Source: Lepidodermella squamata (lineage: Eukaryota; Gastrotricha). Taken from it: a stretch of 64,000 nt of DNA. Position numbers and translations under genes: made by a program. Every line of letters begins with the position of its first letter. Positions within the stretch are counted from its first letter, which is position 1. Shown here piece after piece: positions 11,588 to 28,408 of this stretch. The stretch is from NCBI GenBank assembly GCA_047495785.1, contig JBLDXI010000013.1, forward strand, positions 1,116,001-1,180,000, in the 5' to 3' direction. The notes under the pieces are model-generated. The model saw only the letters and a list, made by a program, of their open reading frames with translations. It made no database searches and was not told the origin of the DNA.

Positions 11588-14500
11588 ATGTCTTACTCGG
11601 GATGGTCGATACCACAAAATTCTGCTGAGTTCATACCGTCAGATATAGAAAATTATACCGGAGGCGATCCTTACTATGGCGGTCCACAGCAACAACAGGT
11701 TATGCAGTCGACGGAGTACATCCCTTATTCTTTCGTCGACGTCGAACGTGGAATGTACTGTCCGGTGGTTTCACAACATTTTGACAACTTCGAGGAACTT
11801 CTATGGACAGGAAACATGAATGTAAGTTATTACGATATATCTTAGTGTTGTAGTCAACCGATTGATTGAATTTATTAGGGCCATGTTACGGCATTCATGT
11901 ACCAATTTCAAGAGAACTTACAACGCTACGTTTCCTTTCACTTGGACGAGAATCCTATCTTGTGCTTGACATCTGTGCCGTCATGTATCATTGCTGGTGC
12001 TGGAAATCAATTAAGATCATTCATTCGAACGGGTCGTATGATTTCTTCTTACACTGAAGCCGCTTGCACGCGATACCGGGGGATTTTATCGCAAATTGAG
12101 ACGAACAATGTATTGGCTGGCGGCGATGACTGTCAAACAATATCTTTATTCGATATTAAGGAAGGAGACTTTCGGTGTTTGCAGAAGATCAGCGTTAACG
12201 TTTCTGGTGTTTCGTTGCTACGTCAAGATAGCCAAACTCGAACTGTATTTTTTGGTGCTTCCACGGGGCAAATCGGCGTACTAGACGCTCGTACCTTCAA
12301 GCAAGAGCAATTGTTTACTCCTCACACTGGCGGCTTGTATGACTTCACTGTCCACGTCTATCGCTTGACTAGCTGTGGTTACGTTTACAAAAATGGCCGT
12401 CCTTTTCCCGAAAAATTTCTGAAGCAATATGACGTTCGAATGCTACCGAAAAGCATGCCTCCGATCGCAGTCTGCTATGAGCCAAAATTCATACGATGTG
12501 CGCAAATATATTCGGATCGTTTCATCGTCGTTACTCAAGGCGGAGATTATGAGTTGATTGAGGCGAACGCAGGTAGCTCGCAGAATGCTGTATTACCCGG
12601 CACGGTTGATCCGAAACAAGCGCTTTGTGAAAGTTTCGATATCTCGCCCACTCGCCATGTTTTGGCATTTGGCGATAGTTTTGGCTGGGTAAATATTCAT
12701 GTGAAACCAGGCCAGGGTATCAATGCCAAGTCAGCTGGCCAGCTGCCAAATCCCATGCGACAACCACCTCCACGAGGCTATCATGTCAGCATGGACGATG
12801 ATATCGATAATCATAGGTATCGGCCTTTCAGCCTTGTTCCGCTACCCTTACCATCTCCAAACGAAATATTCGCATCAAACGAAGACATTCCGCAGGAAAT
12901 GCAGCAAATTATTTACCGCGAGCCACTGCCCATCGATCCACAAATTTTGAACAACATAATTTACCGAGATAATCGGCCCTTGGCGAATAATCCTCGTACT
13001 AGACGACGCAACCAGTGCCCTTACAAACTTGAGAATGATGACTCATCATCAGAGGCAAATCAGCTGACCCCACGAGAGCCTGGAAGCGAAAATGCCCTTC
13101 TTTCCTTGACCGGCAACCATGCATCTTTGTTGCAGTTTGGCCGAGGAGGCGGTGGCCACCATTCCATGAATGGCGGTCTTTTCGGTCCCGGTCGCTTGTC
13201 TGCTGTTGACGATGCTCAATTCAAAGTTCCAAAACCTTATCGACGTGTTCTTCATGCCTTTCCGAAATTCGGAGGCGACGACCTCAGTTTTTTTCATTGC
13301 AATAAAACTGCTTTCGCTGGATTGGAACCAGTTGCGCCCGGCTCTTATTGCCACAATTTGATTCAAATGCTGTACTTCATCACACCGTTGAGAATCGCAT
13401 GTATCAATCACTTCTGTTCGGTCGAATTCTGTCTTGCGTGTGAACTTGGATTTCTGTTCCATATGTTGAATACGAAAGGCGTTCCAGATGGCAGGAATGG
13501 TAACCAAAACCAGCAAACTGACGATAGAACGTGTCAGGCTACCAATTTTTTGAGGGCCTTCCGTCTTAATCCATTGGCGACGCAGGAAGGCCTGGTAATT
13601 AGCGTTGGAGATGAGGCGACGGGTAAACACAGCGCAATTCTGGCTAAACTTGCTCAAGGATGGATTTCGACTCTGCTTAAACAACTATCCCACGAGCTTC
13701 ACAATGACACCCCAATCGGCGTTTCGCAACAGCAGCAAACAACTACAGGTGAGGAAACTGCGACCAATTCATCTTCGCCTCCTCCTGCGCCGGGATCACC
13801 CGCACTATCGATGAGCTCATCTGATCACGGAATCCATAGCGATTGCGCTTTGAATAACTCAATCGCTCAAATTTTCGGAACGCAGCGTGAATTCACACCT
13901 GCTTGTGAGCACCAAGATCAAGTCAATAATTTGGCGATTACACCTGTGCTATTTTCGCACGATTTGGTTTATCCGGAGCTGCAAACCGCAGCAAATCAAA
14001 GCCTGGCCAATACGGCGGAGAAAGTCGGAGAAGAAAAGCCAGCCGAGGCGAAGCCCCAATCTACCATACCTTCATCGTCAAATCTTATCGGAATGCCTCA
14101 TACTTTCGCAAATGTGCTGGAGAAAACGCTCAATGAACCAGCTAATATTCCGTGCTGTCCAGAGTGCTCAGCGCGGCCGAAAGTTTCCTACAAACGCTTG
14201 GGCAATGTATTGGTGCTTAATACTTTGATCGATAAGAGCTTGCCTTTCTGGCGTTATCATCAACAAGCCTACAAAGAGGGCCGGTTGTTAAAACGGTGTC
14301 GATACGGGAAAGAGTGTCGGCGTGAAAATTGTCGATTCACCCATCCTGAGTCGTTTCAAGGTCCAGCCGGACATCAACGCCCAGGTCAGAATAGCCAGCC
14401 GTTGCTGACGGCTCAGCATTTCTTATCCGACGTATTACACGTGACACTGTTGGAAAACGGCCAATCTCGCTGTTCGATTTGCGTTGAGCACGGCAGCTCG

Positions 14501-15811
14501 GCATGTACTCACCCGCCTGAGCAGCACTATCGTCTCGTGGCCATTGGTTTTCAGATCGTTGACCTGAAATCGTCGGGCAATCTTGTCGCGAGTATTCTGG
14601 CGGATCGGCACCAGCACGCGAGACGGGGCGTTTCACTTGACCGAGATTCGCAGTGGTACCTTTTCAACGATTTTGTCGTCACTGAAATCAATAAGGACGA
14701 AGCGTTGACGTTTGATGCAGACTGGAAACGGCCCGTTGTCCTAATTTTGGCCCGGGCTGACTTGCCATCACTTTTCGATACGACGGAAAAGATACCGTTC
14801 TCGCCCGAGAAGTTTCTGTATGAACCTCCAACGCACCCATCTGCTGGTTTGATCCCCCTTGGCGAGGAGGAGCATCTGAATGAAGGCGACCCGGTCGCGA
14901 TTGATTCAGAGTTTGTCACCGTGTCTTCGCCGTCTTTTCCAATTATTCAACAGCAAGCTCCAGCGTTGGCAACCTCGCCGACTTCGAGCGCTGCCGGGGC
15001 AGCTCTTGACAAGGCTCTGAATGGCGGGCTGGATCAGAGCGCTAACGCTATGTCTCACCACTCGTATCAAATGAGATTCCGCCCGCTACCTCCGGTTTCG
15101 GTAGTGCGTGTCTCGGTAATCAGGGGCCACGGAGCGCAAGAGGGTCAACCCTTCTTAGACGACTATATCCGTGTCGCTGAACAGCCGGCAGTGGATTCGA
15201 TAAGTCCGAGCGCATCACTTTCATCGACGATGGGCCAGGCACCTAAGCAGCGACCACGAACGCCGTCGGGTGGAAACAACAGCGACAAGGAGTCGAATAG
15301 TGGAAGTAGTGCTGGTCTTTCAGCTGAAGTTGTCAGCCGTCGCTCGTCCCCGCCGGCTCATTTAGTAACTCTGAAAACGACATACGTCAAACTTCGTTGT
15401 TTGATCGACATAGGTTTGTGATTTTATCTTGATTTTTACTGTTTTTAAAGGTTTTCTTTCAAATCAGGCGTGATTTTCATCGGCCATGGCTTGAAGAAAG
15501 ATTTCAAAGCGATAAACATAGTTGTGCCACCTAGTCAGATAATTGACACCGTTGAATTGTTCCATATGCCAAAATTGAGATATGTCTCACTGCGTTTCCT
15601 TGCCTGGTATTTGCTATCGATCAATCTGCAAGGCGATACCCATGATTCTGTCGAAGATTCTCGAACAGCCCTGCGCCTCTACAACAAGTACACCGAGTAT
15701 ATTGCTAGCAATAACGAACGACCTGATGTACTGGAGGGAATTTTGAAAACGTTGTACGAAGCTGGGAAGAGTTTGAACTGGAAGGTGCCCGACAGCGAGT
15801 CTCGAAAATGA
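11588..15811 (+). CDS. PAN2: PAN2 poly(A) nuclease catalytic subunit with an added CCCH zinc finger
   Basis: Three exons (11588-11821, 11879-15413, 15468-15811) give 1370 residues; human PAN2 has about 1200. PAN2 with PAN3 trims long poly(A) tails at the start of mRNA decay. Residues about 80-420 form the WD40 region. Residues about 558-1040 form the catalytically dead ubiquitin-hydrolase-like domain, including a CCPEC zinc pair. Residues about 1086-1345 form the DEDDh exonuclease. Its catalytic residues are present: Asp and Glu in IDSEFVTVS, Asp in HGLKKDFKAIN, and His and Asp in HDSVEDS. A CCCH motif CRYGKECRRENCRFTH (14297-14344, about residues 884-899) sits in the ubiquitin-hydrolase-like domain, where I know of none in PAN2; CCCH fingers are typical of the partner PAN3. 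A CTTAG acceptor ends at 11565, 22 nt before the ATG. Confidence 0.95.
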
Positions 15812-16374
15812 TCTGACTTTGTTTTTCCTTCGCTTTACTCCACAATCATTATATTACTCTTTTAATGAAAATCGTGCGTAGCCACGAAAATTACGACACA
15901 TTGACATCGAAACGACGAAGATTGTGAATTTGAATAATTTTTATGCTGATGTTGATACATGATAACGTCTTTAGCAATATTGCGTTCCGCTCTATCTTTG
16001 AAGTTGCATCTTCGTTGAATCAACATGTGATTCTATGTAATGATCCCTGAATAATTTTTGTCTTGCATCCTCGACTCTTGTTTGTCATCCTTCGATGAAA
16101 ACATCTCACTTGTGGTCCCTGTGTACAGCATTTACGGAGTTGAATTTTTGTAGTGCTCCGGCTGCAATTTTTGGGTCGTTTTTATTGAGTCTTTGCTACT
16201 GTTTGAAACGAGGGCAATGACTGTAAAATTTGACAAATTGTGAAAACAATCGGTGTTTTGTTACAAGTGCTATATTGTCGCGTTTTTGAACTGGAGCGTT
16301 GAATTTCTAGCTTAACAATGACTGTGACTAATGTAATTACGTATTTTTGTTTATTAGGTATATTATATTATAGA
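15812..16374. other. Spacer between PAN2 and ARL2BP
   Basis: AT-rich spacer that should hold the PAN2 3' UTR. A possible extra start at 16318 for the next gene is followed by AG acceptor-like sites, including one directly before the chosen ATG at 16375. No other gene was recognised. Confidence 0.5.
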
Positions 16375-17169
16375 ATGAGTAAAAAACCGTCTTCGGCTCT
16401 CAAAAAGCCTGAAAAATCTGCTAGCGTTGATCTGTTTGCAGACCTATCGATATCAGGCTCTCGAATCTCATCTGCGAAACCGGGCGATGCAAATGGACGA
16501 AGTCACTCGGCTGGTAATTCGAAGAACAATTCGTCGAATGGCGCGGCTGGTCCCGTGCCGAGAATCCCAGTGATTGATGCGCAAGATTTGTTGAGCAATG
16601 AAATGGACATTGCCCTTCCTTCGCCTATTGCTGAAGAGGATGGGGAAGTTCTGGCAATGTCAACTAGCAACGAGGCAGACTTCTGGTTTGATTCAGTGAT
16701 CGGGCACATTGAAGATCTGATAATGGGTAAGTACTGGAAAACAGCCGTCGCTCATTTTCAAATTTTGATTATTTTAGATGACGATTTCCAGTCGTTGCAG
16801 CAATCGTTTTTTGACAAGTACTGCCACGAATTCGATAATTCCGATGAAAACAAGCTGAGTTATACCGACATTCACCATGCCTATGTGGAAACAATCGAGC
16901 GTTTTCTCGAGGTCAAACTGCGTCAAAGACTTGACAGTTTCGACATGGCCACTTTCATCCATGAGGTTGAGCAAAGATGGCGCAGCTGTTCCTCCGAAGA
17001 CGAGCGATTCGCCCTCGGTTTGGATGGGGAAGTTTTTGAGATTCTACAGAGCTTTGGCGATTTTCTGTGCTTCAAAGAAATGATGCTTGACCATAAGAAA
17101 AGCAAGCAGGGAAAATGTCCCGATTTCAGCATGGGCCTTCGAGTTGTCAATCTCAACACCCCACGTTGA
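16375..17169 (+). CDS. ARL2BP: ARL2BP/BART, ARL2 small-GTPase binding protein
   Basis: Two exons (16375-16726, 16778-17169) encode 247 residues. ARL2BP binds GTP-loaded ARL2/ARL3 and works at centrosomes, cilia and mitochondria. The BART domain (about residues 102-235) contains FWFDSVIGHIEDLIM, DDDFQSLQQSFFDKYCHEF, ENKLSYTDIHHAYVETIERF and FGDFLCFKEMMLDHK. The 100-residue Ser/Pro-rich N-terminal extension is longer than in vertebrates. The 51-bp intron has no stop and a length divisible by three, so retaining it would add 17 residues in frame. The spliced form gives the expected LIMDDDF. The frame is open up to an ATG at 16318, but that extension is hydrophobic and is interrupted by acceptor-like AGs, so I prefer MSKKPSSAL at 16375. 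Confidence 0.9.
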   Translation: MSKKPSSALKKPEKSASVDLFADLSISGSRISSAKPGDANGRSHSAGNSKNNSSNGAAGPVPRIPVIDAQDLLSNEMDIALPSPIAEEDGEVLAMSTSNEADFWFDSVIGHIEDLIMGKYWKTAVAHFQILIILDDDFQSLQQSFFDKYCHEFDNSDENKLSYTDIHHAYVETIERFLEVKLRQRLDSFDMATFIHEVEQRWRSCSSEDERFALGLDGEVFEILQSFGDFLCFKEMMLDHKKSKQGKCPDFSMGLRVVNLNTPR

Positions 17170-17760
17170 TTGGTACTTCTTCGATCACGTAGAAACGTAT
17201 CGCGCAATATACGTTCAAATTCTAATAAACATGTATCAAATTTCTCTCTCATTCTACGTAATTTATAAGCTTGCTGCGATTATCGATTTTCAACAAGTGG
17301 GATAGATGAGCTTCATACTACCCTGTGATGCATTGTGTTCCAGCGTCTTAACTTCGAGAAGAAATATGCGATGATATTATACTGATACCAAAGATGATAT
17401 GCAAGAAATTAGCAAATTTATTGTTATCTCAATGTTTTATACTCATCTCTGCACATTTGAAAGGAAGGAAAATCTGCTTTGTTCATTTTTTATTGCACCA
17501 ATTTTTTTGACTACAACTGTGGCTCATTCAGTCTATTGAATAGCTGTGATTTCTCTGAATTTCGCAATCATTCATTTAGCATTTGCTCGTCTGTGATCGT
17601 TTATTACTGTTTCATTGCCCATATACTATTCGTTTCTCATTCTTTCTGTGTTTCCAACAACCTTTAGCGAAATATGTTTCTCGTTTATGATTTAACCAAA
17701 GAAAGAAGTTGATCTCATTGATTTTCTCTTTTTATTAGGCTGCTGATATTTAACTTATTG
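17170..17760. other. Spacer between ARL2BP and the HECT ligase
   Basis: AT-rich spacer with no supported coding exon. A TTTTTATTAG acceptor ends at 17738, 22 nt before the HECT ligase ATG. Confidence 0.5.
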
Positions 17761-21681
<3,921 letters not shown>

Positions 21682-22615
21682 ATCACTGTCCGGTCTTGAG
21701 GCGCCAGGAGTATGGGGGAAACATGCTGTCTTTCGCATCTGAAATGAGCTGTAGATATCAGCCGACATGTCACATGTAGAGTTACTTGCGTGTTTATGTG
21801 CATCTGCTTGCTTTATTTTTCTGGACCGCTCGCGTGCTCCTGATTACCTGTAGACAAAACTATGACGAAATGCAAATCTTTACTTAAGTTTGATGAAAAC
21901 CACAGCTGTAAGTACTCTTTGTGTTGATGAATTTTCATTTCGAAGGCTTGTTATGTTTTAAAACGTTAATACTTACTGCGCTTCTGTGACCTCTGTCTTT
22001 GGCTCGCAAAACGTGCTCGTTCCTTTACTTATCGGTTGAAAACTGATATTTTCCTTGCCTAACTTTCCAGGCCTGTTCCTCGTTAAAAAATGCCGTTTTC
22101 TTGTAAATAATGTGAGAAATTCTTGGCGATAATTTTTAATATTTTTATTACCATAACTCGGCTTCTATAGTTTGGCTTTGAAGAAGTCATTTATGTGTTC
22201 TCCGCCTGCGCTTATGTGACCCCTTCAAAAATGTGTACAGAGCTTCGCTGCGATTATCTTTAGCTGTAAAATTTGATTTGATTCTGGGATCCAAACTGTC
22301 GGGATGTTTTACATCTCCTCAAATTTGATGAAAATATCAAGATGCTATAGATACCACCAATTTCATCTATCTATAAAATATATATGATGACTCCGAAAAT
22401 TCTGAAAATTATTGTTAATGTTATTTCGCCGTGGATCGTGACAGATGAAAAGTGATTAATTTTATTATTATTATTATTATCAACGGAGCCTTGTTGTTAA
22501 AGTGAACGGTGGAATAACGATTTGATTTGAAAAGAAAAGCGGAAATTTCTGACGATGTGTCATTTTTTGTTTTACTTAGGTTTTTAACTGTTAACTCGTC
22601 TAAGTCGCAGTTGAA
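21682..22615. other. Spacer before glucose-6-phosphate isomerase
   Basis: AT-rich spacer holding the HECT ligase 3' UTR and probably the isomerase promoter. A (TTA)n microsatellite lies at 22461-22480. A TTTTACTTAG acceptor ends at 22579, 36 nt before the next ATG. Confidence 0.5.
22461..22480. repeat. (TTA)n microsatellite
   Basis: About six tandem TTA units upstream of the isomerase ATG. This is a simple sequence repeat; no function is implied. Confidence 0.8.
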
Positions 22616-24658
<2,043 letters not shown>

Positions 24659-26637
24659 ATGAAATAACTCTGATAAATAACTCACAAAAGACATTTTGAA
24701 GAACTTGACAATGGTAAAATTTGCTTGTCTGTATGGAATCCGGTATCCCCTGTGTTAACCACACAGCTGAGAAAATAACTGTTACTAACATTTCTTTCCT
24801 ATGCCAAATAAACGGTGTTCACCTCTAATTATCGGGGACTGGTAGCTATAAACGCTCTATTTTTCCTTCGATTTCAGCTTTTGTAGTGATATTTCAATTA
24901 GCTCTCGTATTCGAGACGAAAATTCTACCATTATTAAATTTTTGCAGTTTATTGTATATCGTGTCCGAATAAAATTTCGAGTCTTTTTTGACATATCAGT
25001 TTCTCGCGCTTGAAGAGAGCATATAAAAACCGCTAATCAAATTATTCGAGATTTAATAATCGTGTTTCTTTTTTTCACTAACGTTAATTGCTTGTTCTAT
25101 TCTGTGATGGTCAATTATAATACATGAAATTGTCACCAAGTGCGGTTGATGTAGAAATTGATATATGTTCGCAGTCGCCAATGGCCCATGAAACACTTTT
25201 CCCTCGATGAGCTAATATTCTATATTAATAAACTTGCCTGTGACAAAAACTGACTTGTTTACTCATGATTATGACGATTTTTTTTCAGCGCAAATGAGAT
25301 GGTTTTTCGAAAATTGGACTAGCCGCGATCGATAAGCGGCGAGCGCACGCTGTCATTTTTAGACGCAGCGCCGGATATGTGTGGAGTCTTGCATATTACT
25401 GCCATTATCATTGCGCATCAGCGGATTCGAGACCGAAAATTGGCAAAGAAAAGACCGCTGTCGGACGCCGATGTATAATATTATAGGCGCGATGATCGTT
25501 TATTAGAAAATCCATTGCAGCAAAAATAGCAATAATGTATTTTCACGGCGCTACTAATAACATATTATGGAAAACCAGTCTACATTTTCCGCACACATTT
25601 TTGTTGTGTATTTCGCGGGCACAAACGATGACCTATTTCCGCACTAATTACAATCGTCGGGAAATAATAACAAAAGCTGGGAAGACCGGTCGTTAATAAT
25701 TCATCATTTAATTTATTTTTATGTAAATAATGCTGCGCCCGTTTTAATTAGACGCGAACTGCAAAACGAGATGATTGGATGAATGGTGATGAATTGAGCT
25801 GTTCAGATATTTTCTTTTCTGGGCATTTGTTCTACTCACGTGCGTTCGGCCTTTGTATATGCACCTTTCGGCGCCGCTAGCTTAATATGTTTATCTACAA
25901 CGCGCTGCAATAACAGATAAAAAACGATTCCTCTTCGCGAAACATCAACGGTGCTCATTACGATGCGCCTAGCTTCCATCTCTCTGATGCGCGTTTGCTA
26001 TCTATGCCGAATGCCGAAGAATAAGCTCTGCAATGTTTTATTACATGTGGAATGAAAATATCTTCGAGGTGAATCTGTTATATATGAATGCCGAGCGCCA
26101 ACCAACTGCGATGTACCAATGCATGTTTTATATGAACAAGTATATTATTATTATATCCACATCCAATAATCGCGAGCGTCTATGGCCTATACTTTTTGGA
26201 GAGAGACTTCCCTTGTATGAGCAATCGGTTTTTTCTTCGCTGCGATAAGATACAGACTGTATATCTTGGTCCCCAGAGCGATATCTTGACATTTTCGCCG
26301 TAAAATCGCCTCAAACGGCACCTTATTCAAAATCGATAGAATTGCCGACCTGAGAGATGTATAAAAAGTGCTACTCGCCCACACGCCTGATTGTGTTTTG
26401 TTTTTGAAGTATAGGTACCTAGGAATACAGCGTAGAATAAATACAATGCTTCCTTTTCCATTAATTACGCTCTAAAAAGCGCAAAAATAAATCTCTATAA
26501 GAGTCACTTGACTTGATTTTTTCGCCAAGCTTCTCTTCATCGATCGATATAGAGATTTCAGGCATGATTTTTAGCGGTCAAGCAGGGCTGTAAAATGCCG
26601 CATAAACCTTTTATAATTCGATGCACCTTTTAGAGAC
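24659..26637. other. Two-kilobase gene-free region
   Basis: I find no supported exon in this AT-rich region. The longest open frame (26033-26248) has no recognisable similarity. It should hold the isomerase 3' UTR and the promoter region of the NLF-1-like gene. A CCTTTTAG acceptor ends at 26633, 4 nt before the next ATG. Confidence 0.5.
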
Positions 26638-28291
26638 ATGTCGGCTCGCAAATATTTGTGTATTATTTTCAATTGCTTGATACTATTTGCGGCAACGACT
26701 TGTTCGCGAGAGCGATTCATCAGTCATGGAGGAATTTTAGGCTTGGTCGATACTAATCGGCATTGGCGCAATTACAGTTTATATAGACACCGTCTTTCAC
26801 CGAGGAGCCACGATCGGCAAATGTTCATAGGGATAAGCAGCGCCAAACGTCAAAAACAGCAACCCCTGGCGATAAATTCAGACCAAACTGCTGGTTCCGT
26901 CAAAACTGTAAATAAACCCAAGTATGCTATAAGTGTTCAGAAAAAAGACGATGGTCAGAACTCAAGTCCTTGGGAGAAGTCTTGCCTTCGCGAAGCTACT
27001 GTAAAACTCGATAATGCTCCTAAAGACAGGTAACAACATGGGCACAGGAGCTAACTGCGATTCGTTTATTTTTTCTTGATTTTATAGGCCTGTGTCTGTC
27101 GTGACATTGTGGAAAGATGATCTATTCGCATTGCAGGCTTGTGATGTTTTCAAAACTGTTCGAGCCAATGACTCAGGAAGAACTGACCCATCAACAACAC
27201 TGCCGATTCAATTAATCAATACAGAATATTCCTTCCGAAGCAAGAATGCAACTGCTCCCTTGCCAAGAAATCCGGTGGCGAGGTCCCTTAATTTGTGCGA
27301 TCCTACGTTTTTGTCTCCGAATAATAACGATCGGCAACATAGTGATTTCACCTCGACTATATGCGGCCGCAAGCCGGCTGACATGAAATCCTTTACACTG
27401 CCATTTTGCAGCCATTTGACAATATGGCAAGTTGTCAACGCGAATCCTGACTTGGAACGTCTCGCACTTTGCGGCGGTTTGGAGACTAAGGACAAAAGCT
27501 CTGAAAAAGAATTATCGACCTCAAAATCATCTTCCTGCTCAGCTTGTTCAGCGGAAATTTTACGCCTTGACAAAATGGCTCGGTTAGGTTATTGCGCCTT
27601 GGACAGCATTTTGGATAGGTATTTCTGAATCTTTCATTTCATATTATTCATTTGTAAATTATTTTCTTTTACAAGGGCTGACTGTAAAATTCCTTACTCA
27701 CCGACATCGGCAAGCTGCGAAACTTGCAAGGTATAACTACCATAAATTGATGAATTGATTGTCATTGTTGCGAATTTTTATTTGAAGGATTCTTACCGCC
27801 TCTGGTTGTGTAGTCAATTTTTTAACAAATTACGCATCCCTAAACCTCCGCCATCGGACGTAAGCGGCGAAGAAACTACAGTTGCGCCAAAGAAACTGAA
27901 ACGTGCCTACGACTTTCGATATCCTTGCCCCAGTTTCTGCCACGCAGTTATGAAGATGTGCCCCTACACAAATCCTGTGTGGGATGAAGGTAAAAAAGCT
28001 ACAACTGCAGCTGTCGAGCCGGTTGAGTACAGCGGTTGGCCTGCGTAAGTTATGGCTTGATCTCTATTCCGGCATTCTTGTATTTTATTTTCCTTTTATA
28101 GCTTTCACTGCCCGATTACGCTTCCACCAGCCATGTCGTCGGAGAAATACTGCTATTTATATAAAACGAGCCCAGACAACGGCGAAGTGATTCTTGAAAT
28201 CCAGGAACTCTCATCCAGCTCGAATTTTTGCCAACTATCCTGGCATCTCAGCTCAGTGGTTTTCCTGATTCAGATACTGTACACTTTGTAA
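26638..28291 (+). CDS. NALF1: NALF/NLF-1-like (FAM155) auxiliary factor of the NALCN leak channel
   Basis: Five exons (26638-27029, 27088-27618, 27676-27730, 27788-28044, 28102-28291) join in phase to 474 residues, near the length of human FAM155A. NALF/NLF-1 proteins are Cys-rich membrane proteins that help deliver the NALCN sodium leak channel to the cell surface. A hydrophobic segment (LCIIFNCLILFAATT) near the N terminus and another at the C terminus (VVFLIQILYTL) frame a Cys-rich, frizzled-like region. Family-like segments include CETCKDSYRLWLCSQFF and YPCPSFCHAVMKMCPYTNP. Potential N-glycosylation sites occur upstream. The Cys pattern supports the call, but the N-terminal 200 residues are unlike anything I recognise. 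The gene is convergent with a C2H2 gene only 117 bp away. Confidence 0.72.
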
Positions 28292-28408
28292 AAAATCTTC
28301 TGTGCGAATTCTATTTTTCAAAAGTGTGATGCCCAATTTTTATGACAACAAAAGGAAGAGGATTAACATAAAAAACGGATATTTCAGCATTTTATTTTTG
28401 GAAAACAA

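Noticed and set aside
13049-13684. 211-codon minus-strand frame inside PAN2
   Set aside because: It is antisense to the PAN2 ubiquitin-hydrolase-like domain, which has clear family similarity. The antisense frame shows none.
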